From positions 744,001 through 808,000 of the forward strand of contig NC_021658.1 of the NCBI RefSeq assembly GCF_000418325.1: a stretch of DNA of 64,000 bases, written 5' to 3'. Within the stretch, counting starts at the first letter, position 1; each line of letters opens with the position of its first letter. The DNA is from Sorangium cellulosum So0157-2 (GTDB lineage: Bacteria > Myxococcota_A > Polyangia > Polyangiales > Polyangiaceae). The position numbers and the translations under genes are program-made. Below are positions 42,015-50,886 of the stretch, one piece after another. The notes under the pieces were generated by a model, which worked only from the letters and a program-made list of their open reading frames with translations, made no database searches and was not told the origin of the DNA.

Positions 42015-43034
42015 TCAGACGCGGAGCAGCGCGAGGAGCCCCTCCGGGCCGAGGCGCTCGATCGTCCGCTGCCGCGCGAGGAAGCGCCGGAAATCCTTGT
42101 AGACGCCGCTGCCCTTCGGGCGGAGCTCGAAGTCGGTGATGCGCGTGATGGAGAACCGCAGCGCCGCGACCAGGCTCTCGTGGAATAGACGGCCGCGCTC
42201 CTCGGTTGAGAGCGGCCGCACCGACGTGTAGCCGGCGGCGAGCGCGGCCGCGAGATCCGGGTCGAGGTCGTCGCCGTAGCACCACGCCAGCATCGTGACG
42301 GCGAGATCGAAGGCGGCGCTGCCGCGCGAGGCGCTCTCGAAGTCGAGCAGCGCCGAGATCTCGCCGCCTTGCCAGAGCACGTTGTCGCGGAAGAGATCGC
42401 CGTGGATCAGCGTGTCGGGCCCGGGCGCCCGCGGCGCCGCGGCGCGGATCCGCTGGAGCCGGCCGGTGAGCTCGTCCACCGCGGCGGCCACGTCGGGCGG
42501 GAGGGCCGCGGCGGCCTCGCCGGTGGGGCGCGCGGGCGCGCGGAGGCCCTGGAGCCGCTGGTCGAGGCTGTCGAGGTCGAACCGGCTCGCGTTCGCCCCC
42601 TCGAACGACGCGCCGACGAGGTGGACCCGCGCCAGGGCGGCGCCGACGCGTCGGGCCGCGTCCGGCGTGACGCGCGCCTGGCAGAGCGAGTCACCCGCGA
42701 CCCACGGGAACAGCGCGACCGGCTTGCCGGCGTGCTCTGCAATGAACGCGGTTTCCTCCGACCCGGACATTCCATCCTGGCGCCGGAGCGGCTGCGGCGT
42801 GGCCACGCCGCCGGCCGCGAGGTGCGCCAGCATGCGCGCCTCGCGCGAGGCCGCGCCGAGCTGCTGCTCCTCGTAGATGCGCAGGAAGACCTGCCCGCGA
42901 CCGTCGGCGAGCGTCAGCGCGAAGTTCGAGTTCACGCTCCCGGCGAGGAGGCCGCGCACGTCGGCGACCTCGAGGCCGTAGAGCGCGCCGATGCGGCGGG
43001 CATCTGCGAGCGAGAGGGGGGTCAGGATGGCCAT
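42015..43034 (-). CDS. Homoserine kinase-like protein (ThrB type II / APH fold)
   Basis: This 339-residue kinase has the aminoglycoside-phosphotransferase fold. It begins with LTPLSLADARRIGALYGLE, then GSVNSNFAL, and has the catalytic loop HGDLFRDNVLW and the metal-binding DFESASRG. These features match ThrB-type homoserine kinases better than aminoglycoside kinases. ATG 43034 is used; a GTG at 43052 would add six residues. No other threonine gene is near, so a different small-molecule substrate cannot be excluded. Confidence 0.8.
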   Translation of the reverse strand: MAILTPLSLADARRIGALYGLEVADVRGLLAGSVNSNFALTLADGRGQVFLRIYEEQQLGAASREARMLAHLAAGGVATPQPLRRQDGMSGSEETAFIAEHAGKPVALFPWVAGDSLCQARVTPDAARRVGAALARVHLVGASFEGANASRFDLDSLDQRLQGLRAPARPTGEAAAALPPDVAAAVDELTGRLQRIRAAAPRAPGPDTLIHGDLFRDNVLWQGGEISALLDFESASRGSAAFDLAVTMLAWCYGDDLDPDLAAALAAGYTSVRPLSTEERGRLFHESLVAALRFSITRITDFELRPKGSGVYKDFRRFLARQRTIERLGPEGLLALLRV

Positions 43035-43340
43035 CGTGGGCAGCGTTGCCACGGCTCGGCCGCGGCCTCTACAGGAACGTGGCGCCGCGCGCAGGCGGGA
43101 GACGCGAAGCGCGGGAACGGGACGCTGGAAGGGGAGATGGAGGCGAGCGACGAAGGGGAAGACGAAGGGGAAGACGAGGAGGAGGGCGCGGGAGGCGCGG
43201 GGATCGGAAGAGGGAGAGGGAGACGGGGGAAGAGGACCTGACGGCGCTGACGGCGGACGGCGATGAGCGACGAGAAAATGCGCGATCCCCGTGAGATCCG
43301 CGGCGGCCCAGGTCGCGGACCGGCCCTACGTGCGTTATGA
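43035..43340. other. Intergenic region with a long purine-rich tract
   Basis: Between 43110 and 43245 the plus strand is mostly purine (runs of GGGGAAGACGAA, GGGAGAGGGAGA). It includes a tandem 12-bp unit GACGAAGGGGAA (43149-43160, 43161-43172). The rest holds no gene. It should contain the hflX promoter, which I cannot place. Confidence 0.6.
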
Positions 43341-45239
43341 ATGAGCGGGAGCACCACTCCCCTCAACTATCGAATGCCCACCCTCTACGGAAACACCACC
43401 GGACTCAGCCCCCTCGCCACCAAGACCCTAGAGCGCATCTACCGCCGCAAGGTCCCGCTCGGCAGCATCGCCACGCCCGAGCTCATCAAGGCGCTCGCCG
43501 AGGCGTCGCACGAGACGGGGCGCCAGGTCGGCGCCCTGGTCCACCGCTCGGGCGAGATCGACTATGTCGTCGTCGGCGACGCGACCCGGCTGATGCTGCC
43601 CGACATCGGGCGCCTCCGCGCCGCGCAGGGGCGCTTCAGGGCGCTCCGGCTCGTCCACACGCACCTCTTCAACGAGCCGCTCACGCGGGACGATCTCGTC
43701 GACCTGGTCCGCCTCCGGCTCGATCTGGTGGCGGCCGTGCAGCTCTCGCCGCAGGGAGAGCCGCGGACCCTCCAGTACGCGTACAACGTGCCGGTCCACG
43801 GGAAGGAAGCGGTCACGGTGACCGTGGACGACGAGGGCGGCGACGATCGCGGGAAGGCGGAGCTGCCGTACCGGACCGTGGGCCCCGTCGCGGTCGGCCG
43901 CCTCGACGTCGATTTCGGCGCGCTCATCCAGGCGCTCGAGGACGAGTTCGCGAAGCGATCGCGCACGCGATCGGTCGCGGCCAAGGACGGCCGGGCGATC
44001 CTCGTGCACGTCGCCGAGAAGGCCAAGGCGGGCGCGCTCGCGCGGGCCGAGGAGAGCCTGCGCGAGCTGACCGACCTCGCCGGGACCGCCGGCGTCGACG
44101 TCGCGGACAGGGTCCTCCAGCTGCGCGACCGCATCGATCCGCGGCTCGTCCTCGGCAAGGGGAAGCTCGACGAGGTCGTGCTGCGCGCCTCGGAGCTCGA
44201 CGCGGAGACGCTGGTCTTCGACCGGGATCTCACCCCGTCGCAGGCGTCGGCGATCGCGAAGCACACGGACCTCAAGGTGCTCGACCGGACGCAGCTCATC
44301 CTCGACATCTTCGCCCAGCGCGCGGAGTCGTCGGACGGCAAGCTCCAGGTCGAGCTCGCTCAGCTGAAGTACACGCTCCCGCGCCTCGGGCAGAAGGACG
44401 ACTCCCTGTCTCGCCTGACCGGCGGCATCGGGGGGCGCGGCCCCGGCGAGACGAAGCTCGAGATCGGGCGCCGCCGCGCGAAGGAGCGCGTCAGCTTCCT
44501 GGAGGCGCAGCTGAAGCGGCTCTCCCGGCAGCGCGAGCAGCGCCGCCGGCGCCGCGCCCGGCTCGGCGTGCCGGTGGTCTCGATCGTGGGCTACACGAAC
44601 GCCGGCAAGAGCACGCTGCTGAACACGCTGACCGGCGCCGACGTGCTCGCCGAGAACAAGCTGTTCGCGACGCTCGACACCCGCTCGAGGCGGCTGCGCT
44701 TCCCCGAGGAGCGCGAGGTGGTGATCACCGACACGGTCGGCTTCATCCGGGAGCTGCCGAAGGACCTGTTCGCCGCCTTCAGGGCGACGTTCGAGGAGGC
44801 CGCCGACGCCGACCTCCTGCTCCACGTCGTGGACGCGAGCGATCCCGCGCGCGATCAGCACATCGAGACGACCGAGGCGCTCTTGACCGAGCTCGACCTC
44901 ATCGGCATCCCCCGCGTCGTGGTGTTCAACAAAGCGGACCTGATCGCCCCGGAGGAGGGGCGGCGGCTGCTGCTCGGGCACCCGGACGCGGTGCTCCTGT
45001 CCGCCACGGACCGGGAGACGACGCGGGAGCTGCTCACGAAGCTCGCGGATCGGCTCAAGAGCCGCTGGGAGGAGGCCGCGATGGTGCCCGCCTACGAGGC
45101 GGAGACCGAGGGCGGCGAGCTGGAGGAGGACGGCGGCCTGTTCGACGGGGAAGCCGAGTCGATGACGGTGCTCGGCCCGCCCTCCGGCGCCGGGGCCGAG
45201 GCGATCAGCGCGCGCGCGCGAGGGACATTCGGGGCGTGA
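43341..45239 (+). CDS. hflX: HflX-type ribosome-associated GTPase with extended N-terminus
   Basis: The 632-residue protein is about 200 longer than E. coli HflX. The C-terminal two-thirds are typical: the HflX subdomain, GGIGGRGPGETKLE and the P-loop GYTNAGKST (from residue 417), DTVGFIRELP and NKAD. HflX splits or rescues ribosomes under stress. The extra N-terminal part (about 30-190) includes VHTHLFNEPLTRDDL, a His-x-His...Asp pattern reminiscent of JAMM metal sites. ATG 43341 is used, and ATG 43374 is an alternative. Confidence 0.9.
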   Translation: MSGSTTPLNYRMPTLYGNTTGLSPLATKTLERIYRRKVPLGSIATPELIKALAEASHETGRQVGALVHRSGEIDYVVVGDATRLMLPDIGRLRAAQGRFRALRLVHTHLFNEPLTRDDLVDLVRLRLDLVAAVQLSPQGEPRTLQYAYNVPVHGKEAVTVTVDDEGGDDRGKAELPYRTVGPVAVGRLDVDFGALIQALEDEFAKRSRTRSVAAKDGRAILVHVAEKAKAGALARAEESLRELTDLAGTAGVDVADRVLQLRDRIDPRLVLGKGKLDEVVLRASELDAETLVFDRDLTPSQASAIAKHTDLKVLDRTQLILDIFAQRAESSDGKLQVELAQLKYTLPRLGQKDDSLSRLTGGIGGRGPGETKLEIGRRRAKERVSFLEAQLKRLSRQREQRRRRRARLGVPVVSIVGYTNAGKSTLLNTLTGADVLAENKLFATLDTRSRRLRFPEEREVVITDTVGFIRELPKDLFAAFRATFEEAADADLLLHVVDASDPARDQHIETTEALLTELDLIGIPRVVVFNKADLIAPEEGRRLLLGHPDAVLLSATDRETTRELLTKLADRLKSRWEEAAMVPAYEAETEGGELEEDGGLFDGEAESMTVLGPPSGAGAEAISARARGTFGA

Positions 45240-45284
45240 GCTCCGCCGGGCTCCGCGGGGAGCCCGGCGGGAGCCGGGGAGAGC

Positions 45285-46250
45285 TCAGGGATCCGGGGTC
45301 GGGATCTCGTCGCAGGCCTTGACGTCGCTGACGACGGTGATGCAGTTGCCGCTCGCGCACTGCTCGTCCGTGGTGCACCTCTCGCCCTCCACCAGCTTGC
45401 AAGCGCCCTCGCCGTCGCAGACGTTGACGTCGCTGCAGTCCATCCCGTCCTCGGCGCCGAGCGGGAGGTTCGAGCACGTGCCCGCCGAGCCCTCGATATT
45501 GCAGGCCTGGCAGGGCGAGTCGCAGGCGGTGTCGCAGCAGACGCCGTCGACGCAGCTCCCGCTGCCGCAGTCGGCCGCGTCCGTGCATTCCTGACCGTTC
45601 GCGGCCTTGCACTCGCCCGCGGCGTCGCACGCCTGGTCGTCCTCGCAGCCGAGGCCCGGCGTGCCCGCCGGAGCCAGCGAGCAGGTCTCCGCGTCCGCGT
45701 CGCAGACGTGGCACTTGGCGCACTGCGTGTCCTCCGAGCACGCGGCGAAGCACGCGTTCTCGTCCGGATCGCAGGCGAACGTCTCGCACGACGTCTCCTC
45801 GCCGGGCGCGCAGTCCACGCTCGTCCCGTCGCAGGTGCCGCGGGCCGTCTGGACGCCCTCGGAGCACGTCGCCTCGCCGCACTCGGACTCGGCCTTCGAG
45901 GCGCCGCACGAGCCGTCCTCTTCACCCGACTCCTTGAGATCGGCGGTGCAGGCGTCGCACTCCGCGTCGCACGCGGCGTTGCAGCAGACGCCGTCGGCGC
46001 AGAAGCCGCTCGCGCAGTCGTCTTTCGCGGTGCACGCCTTGGCGAGCTCGCACTGCGGGCAGGTGGAGCCGCCGCAGTCGATGTCGGTCTCGTCGCCGTT
46101 CTTCGTGCCGTCAGCACACCCGTCGGTGACGCCGTCGTCCCCGGGGATGCGCGAGCGGTCGACCGTGGCGATGAGCTCGCAGCCCATCCCGAGGGTCGAG
46201 AGCGCGCCGGCGCAGAGCGCGATCGCGAGAAGGTACTGGTTCTTCCACAT
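45285..46250 (-). CDS. Cys-rich repeat lipoprotein
   Basis: The 321-residue product has a lipobox (STLGMGC). The rest is a string of Cys-rich modules of about 40-60 residues, with recurrent patterns such as CASGFCADGVCC, CGSGSCVDGVCC and CASGNC. These modules are common in myxobacterial surface proteins and should be disulfide-bonded. Its ribosome binding site AAGGGGA overlaps the stop of the PEGA gene 12 bases upstream, so the two form an operon. Function is unknown. Confidence 0.82.
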   Translation of the reverse strand: MWKNQYLLAIALCAGALSTLGMGCELIATVDRSRIPGDDGVTDGCADGTKNGDETDIDCGGSTCPQCELAKACTAKDDCASGFCADGVCCNAACDAECDACTADLKESGEEDGSCGASKAESECGEATCSEGVQTARGTCDGTSVDCAPGEETSCETFACDPDENACFAACSEDTQCAKCHVCDADAETCSLAPAGTPGLGCEDDQACDAAGECKAANGQECTDAADCGSGSCVDGVCCDTACDSPCQACNIEGSAGTCSNLPLGAEDGMDCSDVNVCDGEGACKLVEGERCTTDEQCASGNCITVVSDVKACDEIPTPDP

Positions 46251-46262
46251 GGTGTAGTCCCC

Positions 46263-47561
46263 TTAGAAGGTAAACCGCGCGGCGGCGCCGCCGCCTGTCG
46301 GGCTGACGTACGGAGTGACGAACGCCTTCTTCTTCGAGCTCGAAGCAGCGGCCTTCGGCTCGGCCGGCGCGTCATCGGTGAGGAGCAGGACCGCGCCGGT
46401 GACGCCGAACGTGAGCGCCACCGCGAAGGACATGTCCGAGATGAGCGCGAACCGGTCGACGCGATCCGCGTTCTTCGTCGTCGGCTGCTCGTCGAAGTCG
46501 CCCTTCGCGCCGAGCGCCTGGATGCCGAAGATCGTCCCGACCACGACGCCGGCGCCGGCGAGCCCGAGGGTCACGTAGGCCGGCACCGGGGAGCGCGGCT
46601 CGGCCGCCGGCGCGGGCGGCGGCGGCTGCGCCGGGGGCACCTCGGCGGCCGGCGGCGGGGCCGGGGGCTGCGCCGGCGTCGCGGCGACCGGCTCCTGCGG
46701 CTTGGGCGTCAGCGTCACGCTGACCTCGCGCGCCTCGGCGAAGTTGACCTCGAGCTCCTGGCTCGAGTCGATGAACCCCTCGGCCGAGACGGTGAGGGTG
46801 TGCTTGCCGGGCGGGACCGAGAGCTCGGTGCCCGTCTGGGCCACGCCGTCGATCGCGATCTTGAGGCCCGGCGGCGCCTCCGGAGCGGTCGCGACCTTCA
46901 CCTTGGCCGGCGTCTTCTTCAGGGCCTCGACGCGCCCCTGCGCCTCGGTGATCTTGTCCTTGAACTTCTCCGCGTCCGGCTTCGAGTCGAGGAACGCCTG
47001 CCACGCCGCGACCGCCTCGGTCGCGAGCCCCTGCTTGTCGAGCGAGAGGGCGAGCTTGTACTTCGGCGCGGCGCCGGGCACGTGCTCGTCCGCCTGGCGG
47101 TACAGGTCGGCCGCGACGGCGTACTCGCCCTTCTCGAACCTGGCCTCGGCTTCCTTGTAGAGCTTCTTCGCCTCGTCCTTCTTCTGCTTCTCCGTCAGCG
47201 GCTTCTTCGGCTTGGTGGTGGTCACCTTCGCCGCGGGCTCGGCGGTCTTTCCAGGCGCCGCCGTCGCGGGCGTACCGGCGGCGGGCGGCGTGGCGCCAGC
47301 GGCGGGCGGCGTGGCGCCGGCGGCGGGCGGCGTGGCGCCGGCGGGCGCCTGCCCCGCGGCGGCGGCGGGCTTCGCAGGACCCGGCGTCGGCGCGGCCGCG
47401 GCGGGCGCCTGCGCGGCCGCGGCGGGCGGCTGCGCGGCCGGCTTGCCCGCCGGAGGCGGCGCCGTCTGCGCAGATACCGGACTGACGTTCGTCAGCGTCA
47501 GGAGCCCAGAGACCATCGCCGCCGAGGTCAACATCGTCAGCCGGCCCGATCGTGAACGCAT
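46263..47561 (-). CDS. TPR/PEGA-domain envelope protein
   Basis: The 432-residue product has a signal peptide (to about 32), an Ala/Pro-rich linker with repeats (about 35-105), a Lys-rich segment, TPR-like helices (about 125-210) and a PEGA-type beta domain (about 225-290, with GTELSVPPGKHTLTVSAEGF). Then comes a Pro-rich linker and two membrane helices (about 325-350 and 375-395). A strong GGAGGAGG precedes the ATG. Similar in order to the protein at 1-756. It may be an envelope scaffold; no enzymatic motif is seen. Confidence 0.85.
   Translation of the reverse strand: MRSRSGRLTMLTSAAMVSGLLTLTNVSPVSAQTAPPPAGKPAAQPPAAAAQAPAAAAPTPGPAKPAAAAGQAPAGATPPAAGATPPAAGATPPAAGTPATAAPGKTAEPAAKVTTTKPKKPLTEKQKKDEAKKLYKEAEARFEKGEYAVAADLYRQADEHVPGAAPKYKLALSLDKQGLATEAVAAWQAFLDSKPDAEKFKDKITEAQGRVEALKKTPAKVKVATAPEAPPGLKIAIDGVAQTGTELSVPPGKHTLTVSAEGFIDSSQELEVNFAEAREVSVTLTPKPQEPVAATPAQPPAPPPAAEVPPAQPPPPAPAAEPRSPVPAYVTLGLAGAGVVVGTIFGIQALGAKGDFDEQPTTKNADRVDRFALISDMSFAVALTFGVTGAVLLLTDDAPAEPKAAASSSKKKAFVTPYVSPTGGGAAARFTF
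47281..47343. repeat. Three 21-bp in-frame repeats encoding GATPPAA
   Basis: Units 47281-47301, 47302-47322 and 47323-47343 differ by one base. They code for tandem Ala/Thr/Pro units in the N-terminal linker of the PEGA protein on the minus strand. Confidence 0.9.
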
Positions 47562-47709
47562 ACCGTAAGCCCTCCTCCGCGGATAGTGTCGCGTGGGCGC
47601 CCACTTAAGCCTTGAAGGCCGCTCTACACAAGGGTTTTCGCGTCCGTCGGGGTCGCGTGCGCCCCCTCGTTCGCGGCGCCCCCGGCTGTGCGTGCGGCAT
47701 CTCCGGACA

Positions 47710-48318
47710 TCAAGGCTCGTCGCCTCGCTCCAGCCACGCAGGGAACCGCAGCCTCGCCTCCAGGCCGAAGCCCGAGGTGGCCTTCCGCATGCGCGCGGCC
47801 CGCGCGGCGCCCCGCGGGAGGCTCTCGCGGAGCCGCCGCAGCGCCTCGATGTAGCGCGCGAACCGGGGATCCGAGAAGAGCGCGCTGAGATCCTCCCGGA
47901 TGCGCCGTATCGTCCCCGGGCTGACGCCGTGGCTGCTGAAGCTCATGGTCAGTCCGGAGGCGGAGACCACCGAAGGGTTGACGAAGTTCGACACCTCCGG
48001 GCGATCCAGCGTGCAGACGAGTCGCCCGGCGTCCGCGAGCTCGCGATGGAGTCGCCGCGAGAGCGCGTCGTCGCCCGGCGCGAGGAACACGATCGCCGCG
48101 CCGTCGAGGTCGCCGTCCGCGAACGGCCGCCGGTGCAGCTCGAGCCGCCCTTCCTGACCGGCGCGCTCGATCGACGCGTCGACCTGCCCAGGCGCCACGA
48201 CGGCGACGCGGGCGCCCGCCGAGAGGAGCCGCTCCACGGTGTAGGGCACCTCGCCGTCGGCGCCGATGACGAGGGCCCGCCGGCCGTTGAGGTCGAGCGC
48301 GATGGGAAAGAGGCGCAT
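47710..48318 (-). CDS. Precorrin-2 dehydrogenase / siroheme synthase N-terminal type
   Basis: The 202-residue protein resembles the CysG N-terminal/Met8 enzyme. It has FPIALDLNGRRALVIGADG as a Rossmann start (GxDGxV instead of the usual GxGxVxxR), RPFADGDLDGAAIVFLA, and NPSVVSASGLTMSFSSHGVSP, which corresponds to the siroheme active-site region. The enzyme oxidises precorrin-2 and inserts iron to make siroheme, and is not itself the methylase. Haem b/d1 genes are not nearby. Confidence 0.82.
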   Translation of the reverse strand: MRLFPIALDLNGRRALVIGADGEVPYTVERLLSAGARVAVVAPGQVDASIERAGQEGRLELHRRPFADGDLDGAAIVFLAPGDDALSRRLHRELADAGRLVCTLDRPEVSNFVNPSVVSASGLTMSFSSHGVSPGTIRRIREDLSALFSDPRFARYIEALRRLRESLPRGAARAARMRKATSGFGLEARLRFPAWLERGDEP

Positions 48319-48409
48319 GGGGGTGGAGTAGACACGAACCGGGGGCGGCCGCGCAGCGATTGTCGAGTATCGGACGCGGCGACGCGGCGGCGGGCGAGCG
48401 CGCCGCGCC

Positions 48410-49201
48410 TCAGCGGCTCGGGGGGCTCTGGGGCGGCGGGGGAGGGCTCGGCGGCGGAGCCGGCGGGAGGAAGGCCTGCGTGCGGAACGCGAGCCTCCGG
48501 TCGGCGTTGCCGATGCGCGTCACGAACAGGCCGACGAAGGAGCCGAACAGCGAGTCGCTGGGCCCGATCGCGGTGGAGCCGGGCGGGCGCGTGACCCACC
48601 GCTTGATGCGATCGAGCATCTCGGCGCTCATGGGGTTCACCTCGACCAGCACGGCCACGAAATAGCGGTTGCCGTCGCGGACGAGCGACCGCTCCACGAG
48701 CGGCAGCCTCCGGGCCTCGGCGCAGTTGCGGAGCACGCCCTCCACGTTGACCGCGACCGTGCTCGACTGAGCTCCGGCCTGGATCAGCTGGATCCGGAAC
48801 ACCTCGTCCCAGAGGTCGTAGACGATCCGGCAGCTCTTGGCGGCGAGCGCGACCGGGTTGCCCCCGCTCTCGTGGAAGAGATAGCCGCGCATCGTGATGA
48901 CGGTCGGCAGCCCGCTGAGCAGCTTCTTCGAGATCTCGCCGTCGACCACGTCGCGGAAGCCGACGGTGAGCTGCACGATCGTCTTGTCGAGCGAGAGGCT
49001 CGCCACGCGCGTGGGCAGCGCGGCCGGCGTGCCGAGCGCCTGCTGCGCGTCCGCGTCGGCGATCTCCTTCGTCTCCTGCCGGCCGCCCGCGTCGCCGGGC
49101 CGCTCCTGGGCCGCCGTCCGGCCCGCGCCCAGGGAGAGCGCCGCGAGCAGCGCGATCGAGCGCCAGCGCGCCGCGCCGCGGCCTGCGCCCGGGCAGGTCA
49201 T
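48410..49201 (-). CDS. Periplasmic protein coupled to Omp85 gene (DUF4390-like)
   Basis: The 263-residue product has a signal peptide (about 1-32) and a conserved central part (about 65-210, with LLSGLPTVITMRGYLFHES and RIVYDLWDEVFRIQL). A Pro-rich C-terminal tail follows. The centre resembles DUF4390 proteins by eye. The ATG overlaps the stop of the Omp85 gene by ATGA, so the pair is translationally coupled and probably acts together at the outer membrane. Confidence 0.65.
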   Translation of the reverse strand: MTCPGAGRGAARWRSIALLAALSLGAGRTAAQERPGDAGGRQETKEIADADAQQALGTPAALPTRVASLSLDKTIVQLTVGFRDVVDGEISKKLLSGLPTVITMRGYLFHESGGNPVALAAKSCRIVYDLWDEVFRIQLIQAGAQSSTVAVNVEGVLRNCAEARRLPLVERSLVRDGNRYFVAVLVEVNPMSAEMLDRIKRWVTRPPGSTAIGPSDSLFGSFVGLFVTRIGNADRRLAFRTQAFLPPAPPPSPPPPPQSPPSR

Positions 49202-50805
49202 TTCCGCTCACCGCGCCGCGCCGGGATCAGCCCGAGCAGGTTCGAGAAGGCGAGCGTCACGCCGCCGACCGCCGTGTCGACCCGCAGACCGAGGTTGTAC
49301 GTGATGTCCACGGGCACGCGGGCGAAGCCCTCGTACCCGGTCGGCGGGTCGGTGAACTCGCGGCGGGTCGCGAGCCCGTACAGGCCTGCGGCGCCGAAGA
49401 GGTCGACGCCGAAGATCGAGCCGCGGCCGGCGTAGACCGGGATCCGGTACTCCGCCTCGAGCTTCGCGGCGAAGTCCCCGTACCGGACCTCGATGATGTC
49501 CGTGCTGAGGAAGTTCGGCGGCTGCCTGCGATCGGGGGCGAGGTCGAGCAGCCGATCCGGCAGGAGGTCGGTGAGGTCGCCCACGTAAAATTTCTCGAAG
49601 AAGGGGGCGTCCCCGGCGACGGCGCCGGCGAACGCCTCGACGCGGAGCACGTGCCGCATCGGGAGGCGGAACCAGCGTTGCGCGGCGAACTCGAACTTCT
49701 GGTAGCCGTAGTCGCTGCCGAACGGCGGGACGCCCACCGTGACCGCGACGGAGGCGAGCGTGCCCTGCGTCGTCAGGAACGGCGCGTCGCGCGTGTCGTA
49801 GTCGATCGCGGCGCGCAGCGACGAGAGCACCGTCCTGCCGCCCAGGATGTCGAAATCGATGGGCTCGCGGCGGTCTCCGCGCATGTGCGAGGCGACCGTG
49901 GGCACCGTCGCGTCGAGTTGCTCGAGGTGGTAGTCGAGCGACAGCTGCGAGGAGGAGGAGACGTCATGGCCCGTGCCGAGCGTCGCGCCGAACCGCTTGT
50001 AGGCGACGACCGCGTAGCCCGTGACCTCCCGCTGCTCGAGCAGCGGGGACTCGAACGAGACGTCCCGGTTGCCGAAGAAGTCGCGCGCGTCGTTGTAGAG
50101 CACCGTCACCGCGGCCGACCAGCGGGTCCCGACGAACGCTGGATCGACGAAGCGGGTCCTCAGGGCGAGCTGGTCCGCCGCGAGGCCGACGCCGGCGCCG
50201 AGCGTGATCCCGGTCCCCGCGAGGTTGGTCTCGGCGGCCTGCACGCCGGTGAACGCGGAGAGCGGCCGCGCGTTGCCCGCCGTGTCCTCGTCGGCCGCGA
50301 TGCCGAGCCAGAGGTCCTGCACGACGAACGTGTTGCGCTCGACAACGTCGATCACGAGCGTCGCGCTCCCGCGCTCGGCCCCTTTGCGGAGCGACAGCCC
50401 GACCGAGGCGAAGAACCCGGTCCCGAGGAGGCGGTAGCGCGTGAGCTCGATCTCCGGATCCTCGACGTCGAGCACGCCGCCCGCGCGAAACCTGACGTAG
50501 CGGAGGATCACGCGCGCGGCGGTCCGCACGTTGCCCCGGATCTCGATGCCGTCGAGGGTGTACCGGACCCGGTGTCGCTCCTGCGGCGTCGCGCCGGCGG
50601 ACAGCCCTGCCGCGCGGTGGCGCGTCGCGCGAGGCGCCGGCTCGGGCGCCGCGCCGGCGGCCGCATCCGCGCCCTGACCGAGCGCAGGGCCCGGGCGCGA
50701 CCCCACGAGCAGCGCGCTACAGAGCGCGAGGAGCGCGCGGCGGAGCACAGGGGGCAGGGGGATGGCCGGGGAGCGTGACGCGCCCCGGAATCGAGGAGGA
50801 TTCAC
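49198..50805 (-). CDS. Omp85-family outer-membrane protein
   Basis: The 535-residue product has a signal peptide (about 20-42), one POTRA-like domain (about 70-145, with IRGNVRTAARVILRYVRFRAGG and GTGFFASVGLSLRKG) and a beta-barrel (about 160-530) of bacterial-surface-antigen type. The C-terminus is Lys rather than the usual Phe, after LLGLIPARRGER. With a single POTRA repeat it is closer to a compact translocator such as TamA/FhaC-like forms than to BamA. It is coupled to the following periplasmic gene. Confidence 0.82.
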   Translation of the reverse strand: MNPPRFRGASRSPAIPLPPVLRRALLALCSALLVGSRPGPALGQGADAAAGAAPEPAPRATRHRAAGLSAGATPQERHRVRYTLDGIEIRGNVRTAARVILRYVRFRAGGVLDVEDPEIELTRYRLLGTGFFASVGLSLRKGAERGSATLVIDVVERNTFVVQDLWLGIAADEDTAGNARPLSAFTGVQAAETNLAGTGITLGAGVGLAADQLALRTRFVDPAFVGTRWSAAVTVLYNDARDFFGNRDVSFESPLLEQREVTGYAVVAYKRFGATLGTGHDVSSSSQLSLDYHLEQLDATVPTVASHMRGDRREPIDFDILGGRTVLSSLRAAIDYDTRDAPFLTTQGTLASVAVTVGVPPFGSDYGYQKFEFAAQRWFRLPMRHVLRVEAFAGAVAGDAPFFEKFYVGDLTDLLPDRLLDLAPDRRQPPNFLSTDIIEVRYGDFAAKLEAEYRIPVYAGRGSIFGVDLFGAAGLYGLATRREFTDPPTGYEGFARVPVDITYNLGLRVDTAVGGVTLAFSNLLGLIPARRGERK

Positions 50806-50886
50806 AGGATCGCTGCGACACCGCCGGAGCCTGCTGCGACGTCAGCGACGCACCCTTCGACGACGCATCGCTCAGCGCGGCACCGT

